64,000 nt of DNA from Pterois miles (taxonomy: Eukaryota > Chordata > Actinopteri > Perciformes > Scorpaenidae), in the NCBI GenBank assembly GCA_947000775.1, contig CAMQGK010000140.1, positions 1,946,501 through 2,010,500 on the forward strand, given 5' to 3'. A program made the translations under genes and the position numbers. Shown piece by piece: positions 47,626 to 60,052 of this stretch (the stretch's first letter is position 1; the number at the start of each line of letters is the position of its first letter). The notes beneath the pieces were generated by a model. It did not search any database and was not told where the DNA came from. It saw only the letters and a program-made list of their open reading frames with translations.

Positions 47626-49484
47626 ATAACTAATAACTAAACAAATCTCTTTAACTTTACCCGGTCTTTAATGAGCACTTTTAGTACAAGTGAGAGGAGA
47701 TAACCATTTAAAAAACACTGGTGGAAGCCAATTTTCCTGTCGGGGAAAAAACTGACATAGGAGCAATGCCAATAACAACAATAAAGATGAATAATTTATT
47801 GAGTATATTCACCATCAAACGCTGATGTATGGGAGATCCTCGGGCCACTGCTGGCTGATGAGGGAAGAAACTAAGTTGCTTTGTCACACAGAGAAATATT
47901 AACTACAAACGAATAGGGGGCAAGGAGACATTGATTTTACAATTCAGGACTCAATCAAAGAGAATTATGGATGGCAATACTACTGTGATTTGCCTGAGCT
48001 GCTCATTAAGTTTAACATCCATAGTGTATGTCTCCCCCCTGGCAATGTAGGAATAAGATTTACAGGGATAGGTTAAATACAGTTCAATTCTTGGGAGAGG
48101 TGACGTCGCATGATGGTTAATAAAGGTGGATGGAAGAGGTAGTCGGATACGGCGTGGAGTGAGAAAAGAAGAAGAGGGAGGTGAGAGGAATGGAGAGGAA
48201 GAGGGACTGATAGAGAAAGAGGAGAAGGAGAGGAGGAGAGGGAGAGAAAAAGAAAGAGAAACTCCATTATTATAGCCTGAACAGATAAACTATGCATCAA
48301 AGTGTAGCGTTTATTGAAAAACCATTTTTATGTGTGCTTTGAGGGCATGAAAATGAGAGCCCTATGTTCAAACACATCAATACAACACTGCAGCAGCCAA
48401 TGTATTTTTTCTTTTTCTTTTTTTTCCACCTCCTTCTTCTTTTCCCTAAGATTCCCAATCAGATCTGGTGGCTCCCTGCAGGCTTTTATGCCAGCCACAA
48501 ATGGTGCGACTGCCAGACTGACAAACACGCAATCACTCAGAGTGGAGAGGGGGAAAAAAGAGAAGAAGAAGAAAAAAAAAAAAAGCACAGCCTCTCATAG
48601 TCAGCCTCGCACCACAAAGGCCCTTTTAATAAGCCCATGAAAAAGAGCAAGTAATCCTTTGTAATGATTTCATTAAATGCCCTCATCACACCTGGAGATA
48701 ATTCCATTATGATTGTGGCAATAAAATGAGGTTTTCATCAAGACCCGCAGACAGAAGGAGGAAAACCTATTATTCCTCTCATATCCAGATATGACGTTGC
48801 CTCTAATATTATGATATTGGGCCATTTGGCAGAATTTATGACACTCTCGTCAATCCGTAATGCTTGTGGAGAGTTTTCCCCACTGACAATACGAGACACT
48901 TTTAACATGCTTTACGCTGCACCCGTTGAGGGATAATAATCTGTGGTGTGTTCACACACAGTAACGAGACCGCGTTATTTGTTTGCACCTTATATTATAA
49001 GTAAGTGAATGTTTGCAAATTATTATGCTGTGTAGGGAGAACAGAAAATAATCTCATCAGCTCATGTCGCCTTTTCTTCACCTTTTACACGTTTTTGCTT
49101 TGCCTCAGTAAACCTAAAGCAGGCGTTAAACACATGCTGGTGTTGAATTTGCAAGCAAACTAAGAAGGTGTAAAATGCTTTCTTTTAGAAAGTGTGGTTT
49201 CACCTTTCCTCACACTTCTGGATAATATGCAAGTTAAGTATTATATTATAAAGTTGAACCACAACACAACACTGACATATTAACCGCTTGTAAAGTTTTT
49301 ATGGAAAAGTTATGTTATACAAACAGTCGCTTTACACATTCAACAGGCACGGAGCAACATCAGCATTCATTTGATTTTATATTTCAGATTTCCAATATTC
49401 ACTTTCCTTTTAGCTCTGTTTTAGTTTGAGTCCATCACTTCGTTTCATGTTCACCTGCCAGTCGCCAACTTTTCTGGTCAACCG
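47626..49484. other. Intergenic DNA; 48640-49020 resembles conserved non-coding sequence
   Basis: A purine-rich stretch at 48150-48270 and poly-A/T runs near 48410 and 48570 give low-complexity frames only. From 48640 to 49020 the sequence is complex and repeat-free, and dense in ATTA/TAAT-type homeodomain-like sites; this is a regulatory candidate by appearance only. Confidence 0.35.
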
Positions 49485-50125
49485 TTTTGGTGTCAGGACA
49501 TCACAATACCTTAAATTTAGTAGTCGATACCAATACCAGTGAAATTCCACGATTCTCGATACGAATCAGTATTGCGGTAAAAAAAATGTAAAACAATAAC
49601 ACAAAAAATAATTAGGAGCTCATAATTCCCTCTCTAATATCTATTTTACCATGCTGTGAAAACATCTCCTTCAAATAACTGAGTTTCTCTCCAAAAATTA
49701 CATTGTACAAGATTTGAACACATCATGGTAACATTATAATTTACCATACTCATTTATACATTATAATGTAGTGTATATCAAAGGAACCTCTCATGTTGAA
49801 ATTAGTAGGATGAGTGTTAGTTAACGTTAGCAGCACAGTCCTGCACGGAGCTAACAGCTAACGTTAACTACCTCTCCTCCTGTTGAGTTCAACACAGATG
49901 TGTTGATCACAATGTAGAGTTATCAGGAAAAAAATAGGATGCATGGCCTGGACATGTGGATAGTGGATTTACATCTCCACGATGACGGGATGCTGTTAAA
50001 GCCCTAATGGTACCTGTGATACGGTAGAAAAACAAGCACAGTCACATTTTTTAAATTTCTGCATCAACTTAGTAAGTATTGGTTCTCGCAGCATCACTAG
50101 TTTGGTACTTGACTAATATTTTTCA
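49485..50125. repeat. hAT-like repeat remnant
   Basis: ATCACAATACCTTAAATTTA, CACGATTCTCGATACGAATC at the left and TATTGGTTCTCGCAGCATCA near 50080 are phrases of a fish family with TATCGATA-type ends. Termini are decayed, so borders are approximate. Confidence 0.35.
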
Positions 50126-50356
50126 CGATCATCACAAAAACATGTCAAGTTATTTCTGCAAGTTGACTTACATCGATATCTTATTCAATCTCATCCACCT
50201 TTGCTGCCACTTCTAATCACACCCACAAAAATTAGATTAGCTTGGTTGCAAATAACTCTGCACCAAATTACCAAATTTTTTGGGCTACCCTGCCTTCAAG
50301 ACCTGGGTCCAAATCTCTGAATCTCTGATGGACCTAAAGAAAAGCAGAATAGGTGA

Positions 50357-50976
50357 AAACCAATGGGCAACCTCCAGATCTGAAAAGTGAAGCCAATGCT
50401 GAAGTGCCTTAAACTTGCATTATTTTCTACCAGCCAGCAGGGGGCGACTCCTCTGGTTGCAAAAGAAGTCTGATTGTATAGAAGTCCATGAGAAAATGAG
50501 TCTACTTCTCACTTGATTTATACCTCAGTAAAAATTGTAAACATGAGTTTATGGTCTCAATCGCTAGTTTCAAGTCTTCTTCAAAACAGAATGATGTTGA
50601 TTTAGTAAATTATGGTCCCATTTAGAGTCAAACAGACCATAAAGCAGATTATGCTTTAGGGCATGGCTACCTTCTCATTGACAGGTTGCTACCATGGTGT
50701 TGTCCGGTCTGGGAGTTGTCTGTGTTTTCGTCTTACAACTTTAACCCTTTCACAGTGTGTTTTCAGTTCATTAATTGCAATACTTCGGTTGCCTGATAAT
50801 GTCTTATTCAGCCTTGTGGTTGTACTTATAGCTTCACCCTCTTGTGTCACTTCTGGTTGCAAAAAACCAAGATGGCGACGGCCACAATGCTGAACTCAAG
50901 GCTTCAAGACGGTTGCTCACAAACCAGTGGGTACTGTCATTGTGACTGCATCCACTTCTTATACACAGTCTATGGT
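50357..50976 (+). repeat. Fish interspersed repeat ending ACACAGTCTATGG
   Basis: CAATGGGCAACCTCCAGATC and CAGCAGGGGGCGACTCCTCT at the left, AACCAAGATGGCGACGGCCA in the right half, and the end CACTTCTTATACACAGTCTA define a widespread teleost repeat whose copies end with this TATATACAGTCTATGG-like phrase. The frame at 50663-50893 inside it is incidental. Confidence 0.65.
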
Positions 50977-52685
50977 GAAAATGGTTTCGGGTGGGTGAGG
51001 CATGATGCACTGGAGAAGAGCTGTGCAGCGTGTTTTTATTCTAATGCACTGAAGCTCATGTTGGACTGCAGCTCCCTCCCTCATTCTCAAAAGTAAAAAG
51101 TTAGTTGTTTCTTTAGGAAACAGCTGTCAATGAGCACACAGACCAGACCTATTGGAAAAAAAAAAATCTGAGATGTGGGCAGCAATTAATTCACTGGAAG
51201 CAGACCATTTTTTGCAGGTACCATTCAGTGAGTTAATTAATGCTTTTTGTGAGAGAGAGCTATGAGAGCAGAGTTTGAGCCAATAAACAAAAGATATGAT
51301 AGAAAATGCTTTAAAACAGCTCTGTACTTGGGTGATAATTCTCTTTGGGTTGGACACCTTTCACATTACAGTCACATGATCGATTGTTAATATTGAGATA
51401 TCGATTAATGCAGCTTTAACTTAATCCATCCAGCTACAAAGCAACGATGGGAGATGCAATTTAAAAATGACAGTGAATTGCACGAGAAAAACACACTAGT
51501 TAATAACAATTGGATACTGCGATGAGACAATATCCAGGTATTCCAGGTTGTATTTTTGCCGAGGTCTGGATAAACACAAACCAACAGAAAATCAGGTCTA
51601 ACCTACAAAACACTACAGAGGAAGAGACAAAGAGAAAGAGAGGAGAGCGGGAGAAAGAGGGTTTCATAACAAACTGTAGCGAAACAGAACTTCAGCACTG
51701 CCACGATTCTGTCAGCTGGCAGTGTGCAGGTACAGCATAGGGCTCGCCACAGAGGAACTTATAGTATTGTTAGGAAAATTCCAGTGCGTCAAAGGAAATG
51801 TGACAAAGGAGAAATGGTGAGGATAGTGTGTGCAGTCTGGAGGAATTGGAAACTGCGTTTTTGGCATTCATGTCACAGCCCTTTTGAAAAATGCATCAAA
51901 GCAATTGCAGAACTCGTGGGACCGGGTTTTGGGCACACAAAGTCGTGACCATCATCCAAACCTCAGTGGCGAGGATGGAAGGGAGCTGCTGTTGCTCATA
52001 GTGAAGGGTTTGAAATGGCTGTGCCACTTAATAATAAAAACAAGTGCCCTGCCAGACCGCGGTAACACAGATTCCTGTAATTTCTGTGGGTGCGCCTGTT
52101 TAGATGTAAAATGTGCGTATGTGTGTGCATGCTACTGAAACAATTTGTCAGTGGCGGTGACTGGTATTTTTCATGCCTCTTGAAAAACTTGGAAACAGAT
52201 TGGGTTGTTTTTCATGCTTACACTCACACATGGCTATTAGCTGCAATGCCGTCTGCTTTAAGAACAACTCTCTCCTCCACCTTCTGCTGGGAGAAATCAC
52301 AAACAAGGATGGCCGCAGTCTAACTGTGACTTTCTTACATGTGCGCTGATGGTTAGGAATTGAAATGAGATCACTCACAGATGGATAATTCCCCGCAGAT
52401 GTCGTACTCTCAACTCATCTTCTGCTTTGTAATTCTTAGCCAAGACTTCTCTAAAAAGGAAGAAGTTTGTCTCTGGGTGGCTAAAGAAGCAAAGCCCATG
52501 CTGTTACTACTACAGCTACTATTATTACTTCTGCTCTACACACAATGTTTTCTCTGAAGATGGGTCACATGTTAAGATTATTTTTATATAGATAAAGTAA
52601 AGGTTGACTGGTACTGGATTTTTAGTGTCAAAACCGATATTGACATTTGATCCCATAGTAATATATCAGCGCTGTTATTTGCAAC
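50977..52685. other. Intergenic DNA without recognisable genes
   Basis: Several short frames exist (to 102 codons, 51830-52138), none with recognisable similarity or splice support. Confidence 0.4.
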
Positions 52686-53034
52686 AGGGCTGCAACTAAT
52701 GAATTTTCATTATCGTTTAATTTGCAAATAATTCTCTCAGTTAACCCATTAACCATTTTTTCTCCGAAAATTGTGAAAAGATTAACTCTATTACCCCTGA
52801 CTCAGAGCCCAAGGCAACATATTCATACTGCTTGTTTTATCCAAAACTCATTCAGATTCAGATTACAGTCATATATGAGAAAGAAATCCTCACATTTGAA
52901 AAGCTGGAACCAGGAAATGTCTGCATGCAATGCATTTTTTTCTTGAAAATGAAGTGAATCACTTATCAAAATAGATGCCAATTATTTTTCTTTTGATTGA
53001 CTAATGGATGAATCAATTGTTACAGGTCTAATAT
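52686..53034 (+). repeat. hAT-like GGGCTGCAACTAAT family (copy 2)
   Basis: The left end CAGGGCTGCAACTAATGAAT is well preserved. The interior holds CTCAGAGCCCAAGG and TTGAAAAGCTGGAACCAGGA. The right end has decayed to a region with GATTGACTAATGGATGAATC. Confidence 0.7.
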
Positions 53035-54044
53035 TAAAATAAATACAAAACATACACTGTTACAGTTAAGTAACAATCCCTTAAATTTATGTAAAAAAAA
53101 CTGCAACCAAGAGGTACATAGCAGACATACAAACAGATAACATCAATGTCATAGTGATATTGTAACTGTACTGACTCAAACATATCTTTCTGCATAGAGT
53201 TTCTGCACTGCAAGCTTTTTATCATTTAACAGCTGACATATAGGCGGACACCAGTGTATCTGTGACAAGCTAAAATCAGCTGATAATATATATCTAGTTT
53301 TGGCAGGACGCTGTCACTGTCACATCAAGCTCCACAGCCCATCACACTGATCCCATCACTTGTCTGGTCTGGTGGTTTTAAAAGGCCCTCACTCTGGCTA
53401 CAGTTATGCTTTTGACAAAGCCACAAGCTTCTGCTCTGTTTATATACACTCGGCAGTCTTTGTTTCTGGGGTAAACCCACTGGAGGGTTTTGCATTGCTC
53501 TCTACAGTTTATTCATCTTATTGTCGTCCTAAACGGTAGTTCAATGTATTTTGTATCCAATGCAGTGTGTGGCCACAGATGTTGAAACTGGTAAATTGCT
53601 ATCACGCCTTGTAGGAAAGTTACAGACTTCAGACTATACCAGAATAAAACATGAAAAACAAGATTATACTATGTTCATTCCAAAGGGCGAGTTTTGCATT
53701 TGGGACATACAGTATGTTCAGCTGCATTTTTTTGGACATACACAAAGTGTAGAGCAACGGTACCCAAACCTTTTCCCTTAGAGGGCCAAAACTGTAACTC
53801 AGTGTTTGGCTATGCGCCAAAATTAAACACCTATTGTATTGTATGGTTAAGATGCAAAATGGTACTAGGATCCCAAGTTCCCTTAATTGAATATGTTTTA
53901 CATAGTTAGCCTCTTAAAACCCACCTGCTGAATACAGCTGGGCTCATTTATGCAATTTATGCATTCCCAAGACTGTTTAGGGTCCCCAAGTATGCAGAAA
54001 TATTCAAATAGACCATTTTTAGAACAGGGAAAATAATACTGCAT
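53035..54044. other. Intergenic DNA without recognisable features
   Basis: A+T-rich; no gene, RNA or clear repeat recognised. Confidence 0.4.
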
Positions 54045-54325
54045 TCAAAAAACTGCATGTGATTATTATAAAGTGGGCATGTCTGTAAAGGGGAGAGACA
54101 TGGGTACCCATGAAACATATTTACATTCACATATCTTGAGGTCAGAGGTAAAGGGACACGGCCATGCCAGTTCTTCCTGAACAAAATTTAGCCCAGATTT
54201 AGACTGATATTTAGCCTCCTTCTTGACAAGCTAACAGGACATGATTGGTATCCTTAGGTTTTCTAGTTTCATATGATGCTATTATCTTCTAACCATAAAT
54301 CCGAGCCTGCTATGGTGTCCAAATG
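54045..54325 (-). repeat. Partial TAGGGCTGTCAA-family copy (reverse)
   Basis: GATTATTATAAAGTGGGCAT, GTCTGTAAAGGGGAGAGAC and TGAGGTCAGAGGTAAAGGGA, then TTAGGTTTTCTAGTTTCATA, are in the reverse internal order of the family. Both termini are missing. Confidence 0.65.
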
Positions 54326-54599
54326 AAAAATGAAAATGAATGAAAAATTTGTTAATATCTGGCAGGCCAAATTAAACCTCATGGGGCCCACTTGTTATAA
54401 AGTTTATTGTATGTTCTCCAGACTGACAGCTACAGACCATGCAGATTGCAGGGTTTTTTTTTTAAAGCCACTCCGACCTGAACCACACAAGCCTCTATCA
54501 TCCTGTATTTATGTATATCCTGCTTTGTGCAAGTGCAAAATCTTCACAACTACACTTTGCTAATCTGTACCAAAATAAAATACAGCTTTGGGACATGAT

Positions 54600-55372
54600 G
54601 CACCTATTACAGGTGAAACAAGGCAGAAGTGAGCATGGCTCACATAACCCCACAAAACTGTCATCCATCATACCAACTTTGAACTTCCTAAGTAAAATAG
54701 TTCTCAAATTGTGCCCCAGAAATGGACTGGAAGTTGAAAATTATCACTTTGAGGAAAAAAATGAGAAAAAAACCCTGTATAACATCACCCTTCTAACCCC
54801 ACACAAGACACAACTAAGCTGCAATATTTTGCCCCAGAAATGGAAATGAAGTTGGGAAAAACAAAAAAATCGCACTTTGTCCAAAATTTCAAAAATTTTG
54901 GGTACCCTGGACCTCTAACCCCCTAAAGGCACAACTACATCACACAGTCAACCATCATGCTAAATTTGAAATCCCTAAGTTAAATAGTTTTTGAGCTCTG
55001 CTCCAGAAACAAAATAGAAGTTGAAAAAGTCTGTTTTTTTGGACAAAATTTCAAAAATTCTGGGTACCCTGGACTTCTAACCCCCAAATATCAGAACTAG
55101 ACCAACATGTCAACCATCATCCTAAATTTGAAATTCCTACCTTAAATAGTTTTTGAGTTCTGCTCCAGAAACAAAATTAAAGTTGAAAAAAAAACAAACA
55201 TTTTTTTTGGCCAAAATTTAAAAAAAATTCAAGCACCTCAGACCCTGTCAACCATCATTACAAATTTAAATTTTTCTGAGTTCTGCCCCAGAAACAACAG
55301 CAGACAAAAGGACGGATGGACAGGCAGAGCGCTATATACCCTTGACGACACTGCCGTAGGGGTATAATGAAA
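54600..55372 (+). repeat. Tandem-unit interspersed repeat (copy 2), units about 120-170 bp
   Basis: Units start with C(C/T)CCAGAAA near 54715, 54833, 55002, 55164 and 55286. Each has GGAAGTTGAAAA-like wording, CAAAATTTCAAAAATT, GGGTACCCTGGAC, AACCATCAT and TTAAATAGTTTTTGAG. The array ends in a tail with AAAGGACGGATGGACAGGCA, GAGCGCTATATACCCTTGAC and GTAGGGGTATAATG, which also ends copy 1 at 38430-38500. The frame 54511-54849 is a by-product. Confidence 0.75.
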
Positions 55373-56612
55373 ATCACCGTACAGTACATAATTTGTCCAG
55401 ACACATCACGTCCCTGTAGTGAGAATACAAGGGGAGATATAATCCTATGGGGTCCATGTAAAAAGATGACAAAATTATACACTTTCATGTAGTTAATACA
55501 GGTAATAAGCCATCGTCTCTTGTAGATTCCAAGTCACAACTGATTTACTTATTTACATAATACATTTATTAAAAAACAAAGGAGGTTCTTTTAAACTGAG
55601 GCAAACTTTGAAGAAGCTGCCTGTAGTATTTCATATATTCAGTGTAAAGTACATGCATCACAGTAGGGGGCCTGTATCACCTTGTTATTGGGTCTAGAAT
55701 TTAATAGTAGCACCCCGGGGTCCTGTGTCCAATATCTGAGGTGGAAATGGAGGTTAAAATTCAAAATAAACACAGTCACGGTCAATCTCTGCACGATCAT
55801 GAGCCACAATCACAAGGACAGAAACCTGTAACACAGCCATCTATAATTCGGGAGCAGTCCTGGCTGGGTCACATGTTGGGGTCAGCACTTATTTGTACAG
55901 CAGAGCAGACGGAGTTTGGATAACGCTGCTGTATTCCCTGGATGCCTCAAAGTCGTGTCACTGAGGGGACTCGCGACTACTCACCACTCTCTAAGAAATG
56001 AAAGAAAAACTTGTTGAAAATGTATAGAGTGCTGAGTGTGTGTGTCGGGTCATGGGATGGATTTCAGCAGGTTGCATGACCTCGCTGAGGTGTGTATTTA
56101 TTTGAGTGTGTATATTTGAGAAAGTGTGTGAATGTTACGGAGAGCAAGACAGAAAATGAGAAAATAAAGAAATAAAAATAACTGGTACATTTCTAGTTGT
56201 TTAATTTACACATCAAGCAGACATGGAGCAACAGTACCATTAATTTGGAAGTGTGTTTCTGGCCAGCCGATGAATGCAAGACCAATATTCACTCTTTTAG
56301 CTCTGTTTTGGTCTCCACCAACTCCTGATTTAATTAATATATATATATATATATCCTTAAAACAGCTAAATGCTGCACAAGCTAGTTGCTGAACTTTGCA
56401 CAGGTACTGTACAGGGTTTTTTTAGGTTGTTTTGCTAAAATTGACATAGTAGAGCAGTAAGAGTGAAAGAGTAAAGTTACAGGAAAACAAAATAATGAGC
56501 TGGAAGACACATTCTTCGTAAAGCTGAGGGGAACTGTAGAGTCGGGTGATAATTATCAGTCAATTTGTCACTAAAGGCTACCCTTTCTAAATAAATAATT
56601 ATTGTTAAACAG
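55373..56612. other. Intergenic DNA without recognisable genes
   Basis: Contains a short (AT)n at 56337-56354 and otherwise no recognisable features. Confidence 0.4.
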
Positions 56613-57141
56613 TAGGGCTGTCAAAGTTAATGAAATAATAACACATTTTTAGGCTGCAGCAGGCTCAGTTTTCAATCCATTGGTACCAACCTTGTCATAC
56701 TAGCTTGTTGTGAAGGAGGGTAAATAACACTCCAAACGTATGTTAATTTTTGGTGAGGAAAGCTAGTGAGAAAACATGTCCACTTTATGATAATTACATA
56801 CAGTTTGGGGCAAGTCATAGTCAAGTCAGCACACTGACTGGGCTGCAGTTTACCATGTTATGAGCATATTTCTTAATGTTAAATGCAGTACCTGTGAGGG
56901 TTTCTGGACAACACGTCATTGTTTTGTGTTGTTAATTGATTTCCAATAATAAATATATATACATACATTTATATAAAGCAGCATATTTGCCCACTTCCAT
57001 GTTGATAAGAGTATTAAATACTTGACAAATCTTCCTGTAAGGTACATTCTGAAAGATAGAAAATGTGTGATTAATCATAATTAACTATGGACAATAATGC
57101 AATTAATTGTGATGAAACGTTTTAATGAATTGACAGCCCTA
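56613..57141 (+). mobile_element. TAGGGCTGTCAA-family element with both ends intact
   Basis: TAGGGCTGTCAA at the left and TTGACAGCCCTA at the right are perfect 12-bp inverse termini. The interior has GGCTGCAGCAGGCTCAGTTT, TGGTGAGGAAAGC and ACCTGTGAGGGTTTCTGGAC, plus TTAACTATGGACAATAATGC near the right end. Relative to longer copies it lacks part of the centre. Flanking octamers do not match, so the target duplication is lost or the right flank was replaced by the adjoining LINE fragment. Confidence 0.75.
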
Positions 57142-57880
57142 GAAAATATTGCGAACTCCAGCGCTCACTGGATCGGTTCACAGTGGAGTGTGAAGCGGTT
57201 GGGATGAGGATCAGCACCTCAAAATCGGAGGTCAAGGTTCTCAGCAGAAAACCGATGGATTGTCTATTCCGGGTAGGGATTGAGTCTTTACCCCAAGTGA
57301 TGGAGTTCAAGTACCATCGGAGCAGTGGGGGCGGTATTGCAATCACTCTACTGCATCGTTGTGATGAAGTGAGAGCTGAGCCGGAAGGCAAAGCTCTCGA
57401 TCTACCGGTCAGTCTTCGTTCCTACTCTCACTTGTGGTCATGAGGGCTGGGTCATGACCGAAAGACTAGATTGCGGGTACAAGCGGCCGAAATGGGTTTT
57501 CTCAGGAGGGTGGCTGGCGTCTCCCTTACAGATAAGGTGAGAAGCTCAGCCATCTGTGAGGGACTCGGAGTAGAGCCGCTGCTCCTTTGAGTTCAAAGGA
57601 GCCAGTTGAGGTGGTTCGGGCATCTGGTAAGGATGCCTCCTGGGCGCCTCCCTAGGGAGGTGTTCCAGGCACGACCAGCTGGGAGGAGGCCCCGGAGACG
57701 ACCCAGGACTAGATGGAGAGATTATATCTCCACGCTGGCCTGGGAATGCCTCGGCATCCCCCAGTCAGAGCTGGTTAATGTGGCCCGGGAAAGGGAAGTT
57801 TGGGGTCCGCTGCTGGAGCTGTTGCCCCTGTGACCAGACCCTGGATAAGCGGTTGAAGTGCAGCTTTAAATAAATAAAAA
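57142..57880 (+). pseudogene. 5'-truncated non-LTR retrotransposon (reverse transcriptase C-terminal part)
   Basis: Broken frames encode VGMRISTSKSEVKVLSRKPM near 57200, RVQAAEMGFLRRVAGVSLTD near 57476 and RWFGHLVRMPPGRLPREVFQ near 57610, then RPRRRPRTRWRDYISTLAWE. These blocks are the familiar end of a teleost LINE polyprotein, after the reverse transcriptase domain. Two frame changes and at least one stop (near 57595) break it, and about 30 residues expected after MEFKYH are missing. The 3' tail GATAAGCGGTTGAAGTGCAG followed by an A-rich end is typical. The clade cannot be assigned firmly from this piece. Confidence 0.85.
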
Positions 57881-59800
57881 AACCTACACTTATTGCAGCT
57901 GTTTTAAGTCGTTTTTTTTTTCTGAGCTTTTGTGCTGCGAATAACAGCATCAACCTATTACGTTGTACACAACAGGTTGAGTTGCACCAATATTTATGAA
58001 ACAACAACACAGTGGCTCCGTAGTCAGATCCAAGACGACATATTGCATCACCCCTTTCAACCTTGACAGAGGCAGCGCAGACCAGATCCAAGCCTTCCAT
58101 GCTAACCTTTCACAATAAAAGCCCTAGACACATAATATTCAGGCGAGTATTTGGTGTTTTCATGTTGTTTATTCATCACGGCCCCAGTGTGTAACGACCT
58201 TTAGTGTGTAAATGTAGTGGACGTTTGGTTGGGGCAGGTCCAGCCTGCTCTATCCATTCTTACAGGGCAAATCTCATTAAAGCCACTCTTCCTCTTACCT
58301 ACATCGCCAGTGGGAAACAGATTTGGATATTGCACTCTGCCTCTTCTTTTAAACACCCGGCCTGCAATCTGTTAGGGGGAACAATGGAGGAGGCTGATAA
58401 GGGAGGGGGAACATGTATTGACTTTTTCTCACTCCCCTTTCGTCTTAATGCATCTCATTTCCCCCCCATCCTCTTTTGTTGAACACCTTTCCTTCCCTTT
58501 CAGCCTTCATCAATCTCTCTATCCTTGCTGGGTGAAAAATGGCACCCATTACTTTTGTCATGTGGTATACAGAAATAGCATTCTTTCCACTGACAAACGT
58601 TAGATAAAACAACTTACAGTGACTCACAAGACTGCAGGACGACAGGCAGCACAGCATAAATCACTCGCAAACATTGGACTACTTTTATTCAGTAAATAGA
58701 AGTTAAAAGTTGGGGGGGGAGATGGCTGCACATAGCAAATAATGTCGGCTGTGCAAATCGAGCCTCTGCACATAGGTGAAGGCAGATTTGTTATCTTCCT
58801 TATACTCTGAAATATTTATCCCACAGGCAGTGTTTAGTATTTAGCCAGATAAATGAGGTTTAGACAGAAGTTATCACAACGACCTGTTTTATTTTTTAAC
58901 CTCTTGAATTGCTTTGTAGGCAACATCTGTTTTACTCAGGAGAAAATCATTCAAGATCATGTCTTAAAATGACTGTGATGACTTGGAAAATTAAAACTGT
59001 GGTTTACACACAAACTGCTCAGTGAATAAATTTTAAGCTACTTCTACTCAACTACATCTTATCAACTACATCTTTTTACTAGTTTTTAATAGTTTTGAGA
59101 GATGTTTCAGTCAATCTAGAGCCATGGTAGCATGGCTAAAAATGCAACCACTTAGCTTCATCCAGTTAAGCATGATAAATGGTGAGAACACAGCAGGTAC
59201 CTCAAGTTAGAAATGGTAACGACCTGTGCATTTTGCATAGCGTGGCATTTTGGTATTAATTACATTAAAGTGCTGTTAAGGAACCTGAAAGGTCTGCAGG
59301 CGCTACATCACTGACTAATCAATTGCCATCATCATGCCAGGTACAAGGGTCTCGACTCGAGGGACATGCCGGACGCTGCTATTACTTCTCTCCTCTCAAC
59401 ACTGACAAACATGCTCTGCAAAAAGCAGTGATGTTTAATGGCTGCCGGGGGATGATCTTAAAGTTTCAGAGTGATGCTATCATAAAACAAACAGTGGCTT
59501 GTCATTTTAGAAACGACAATATAACATGAAAATATCTGACACAATGGCATCACTCTGGATGTGAGGTCAAAATATGAAGCCATTATAGGAGCAGGCTGCG
59601 CCGCTGCTGCACCTCCAGGACGAAATGTTCAGAAAATGTCTCTCTGTTGTTTCAGTAAAAAGATTTTAAAGTACCTGCATTTTTGTTGTTGTATAACAAA
59701 ACACTTTAGGACACAGAGTACCCAATGAGCCTCAATGGAAACATACAGTGTCCTCAACTGATGTGATTATGAGGATTAGGACAGTCTGTCTCTGACCCTC
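57881..59800. other. Intergenic DNA without recognisable genes
   Basis: Short G-run at 58711-58720; otherwise complex sequence with no supported gene or repeat. Confidence 0.4.
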
Positions 59801-60010
59801 TCATTCATCCAATGGGAGGGGGGGAGGGACAGAGCTGAGGGGATTGGCAACAGGTTTCTTTGCACTGGCCAACATACTTCAGATAACAAACAACTCTTTC
59901 TGTAAATCTACACTTTAATTCACATGGGATACATGAGTCAAACATTAGCTGTGAGTTTCTCTTTTTCTGTGGTTTAGTTCTTTACTTCTTGTTTTGGAAG
60001 AAGAATAAAG
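59801..60010 (+). promoter_or_regulatory. Putative promoter/5'UTR of the ndufa4-like gene
   Basis: A CCAAT box (59809-59813) followed by a G-rich stretch GGGAGGGGGGGAGGGACAG lies about 200 bp ahead of the ATG at 60011. The transcription start is not determinable. The role is inferred only from position before the putative first exon. Confidence 0.35.
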
Positions 60011-60052
60011 ATGATTAAGACCATGATTCAACACGCGAAGAAACATCCTGGG
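60011..60052 (+). CDS. First exon of an NDUFA4/NDUFA4L2-family protein (partial gene)
   Basis: ATG at 60011 opens 14 codons, MIKTMIQHAKKHPG, ending exactly at a consensus splice donor GG|GTAGGT (60053). Human NDUFA4 begins MLRQIIGQAKKHPS, also 14 residues, with AKKHP at the same place. NDUFA4 family proteins are about 80-90-residue single-helix subunits associated with cytochrome c oxidase in the mitochondrial inner membrane. The following residues (a LIP-hydrophobic helix) are not found in the 4 kb that remain, so exons 2 onward probably lie past the window. Read without splicing, the frame continues to 60238 but with no family match. Short length keeps this at moderate confidence; NDUFA4 and its paralogues cannot be told apart from 14 residues. 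Confidence 0.6.
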
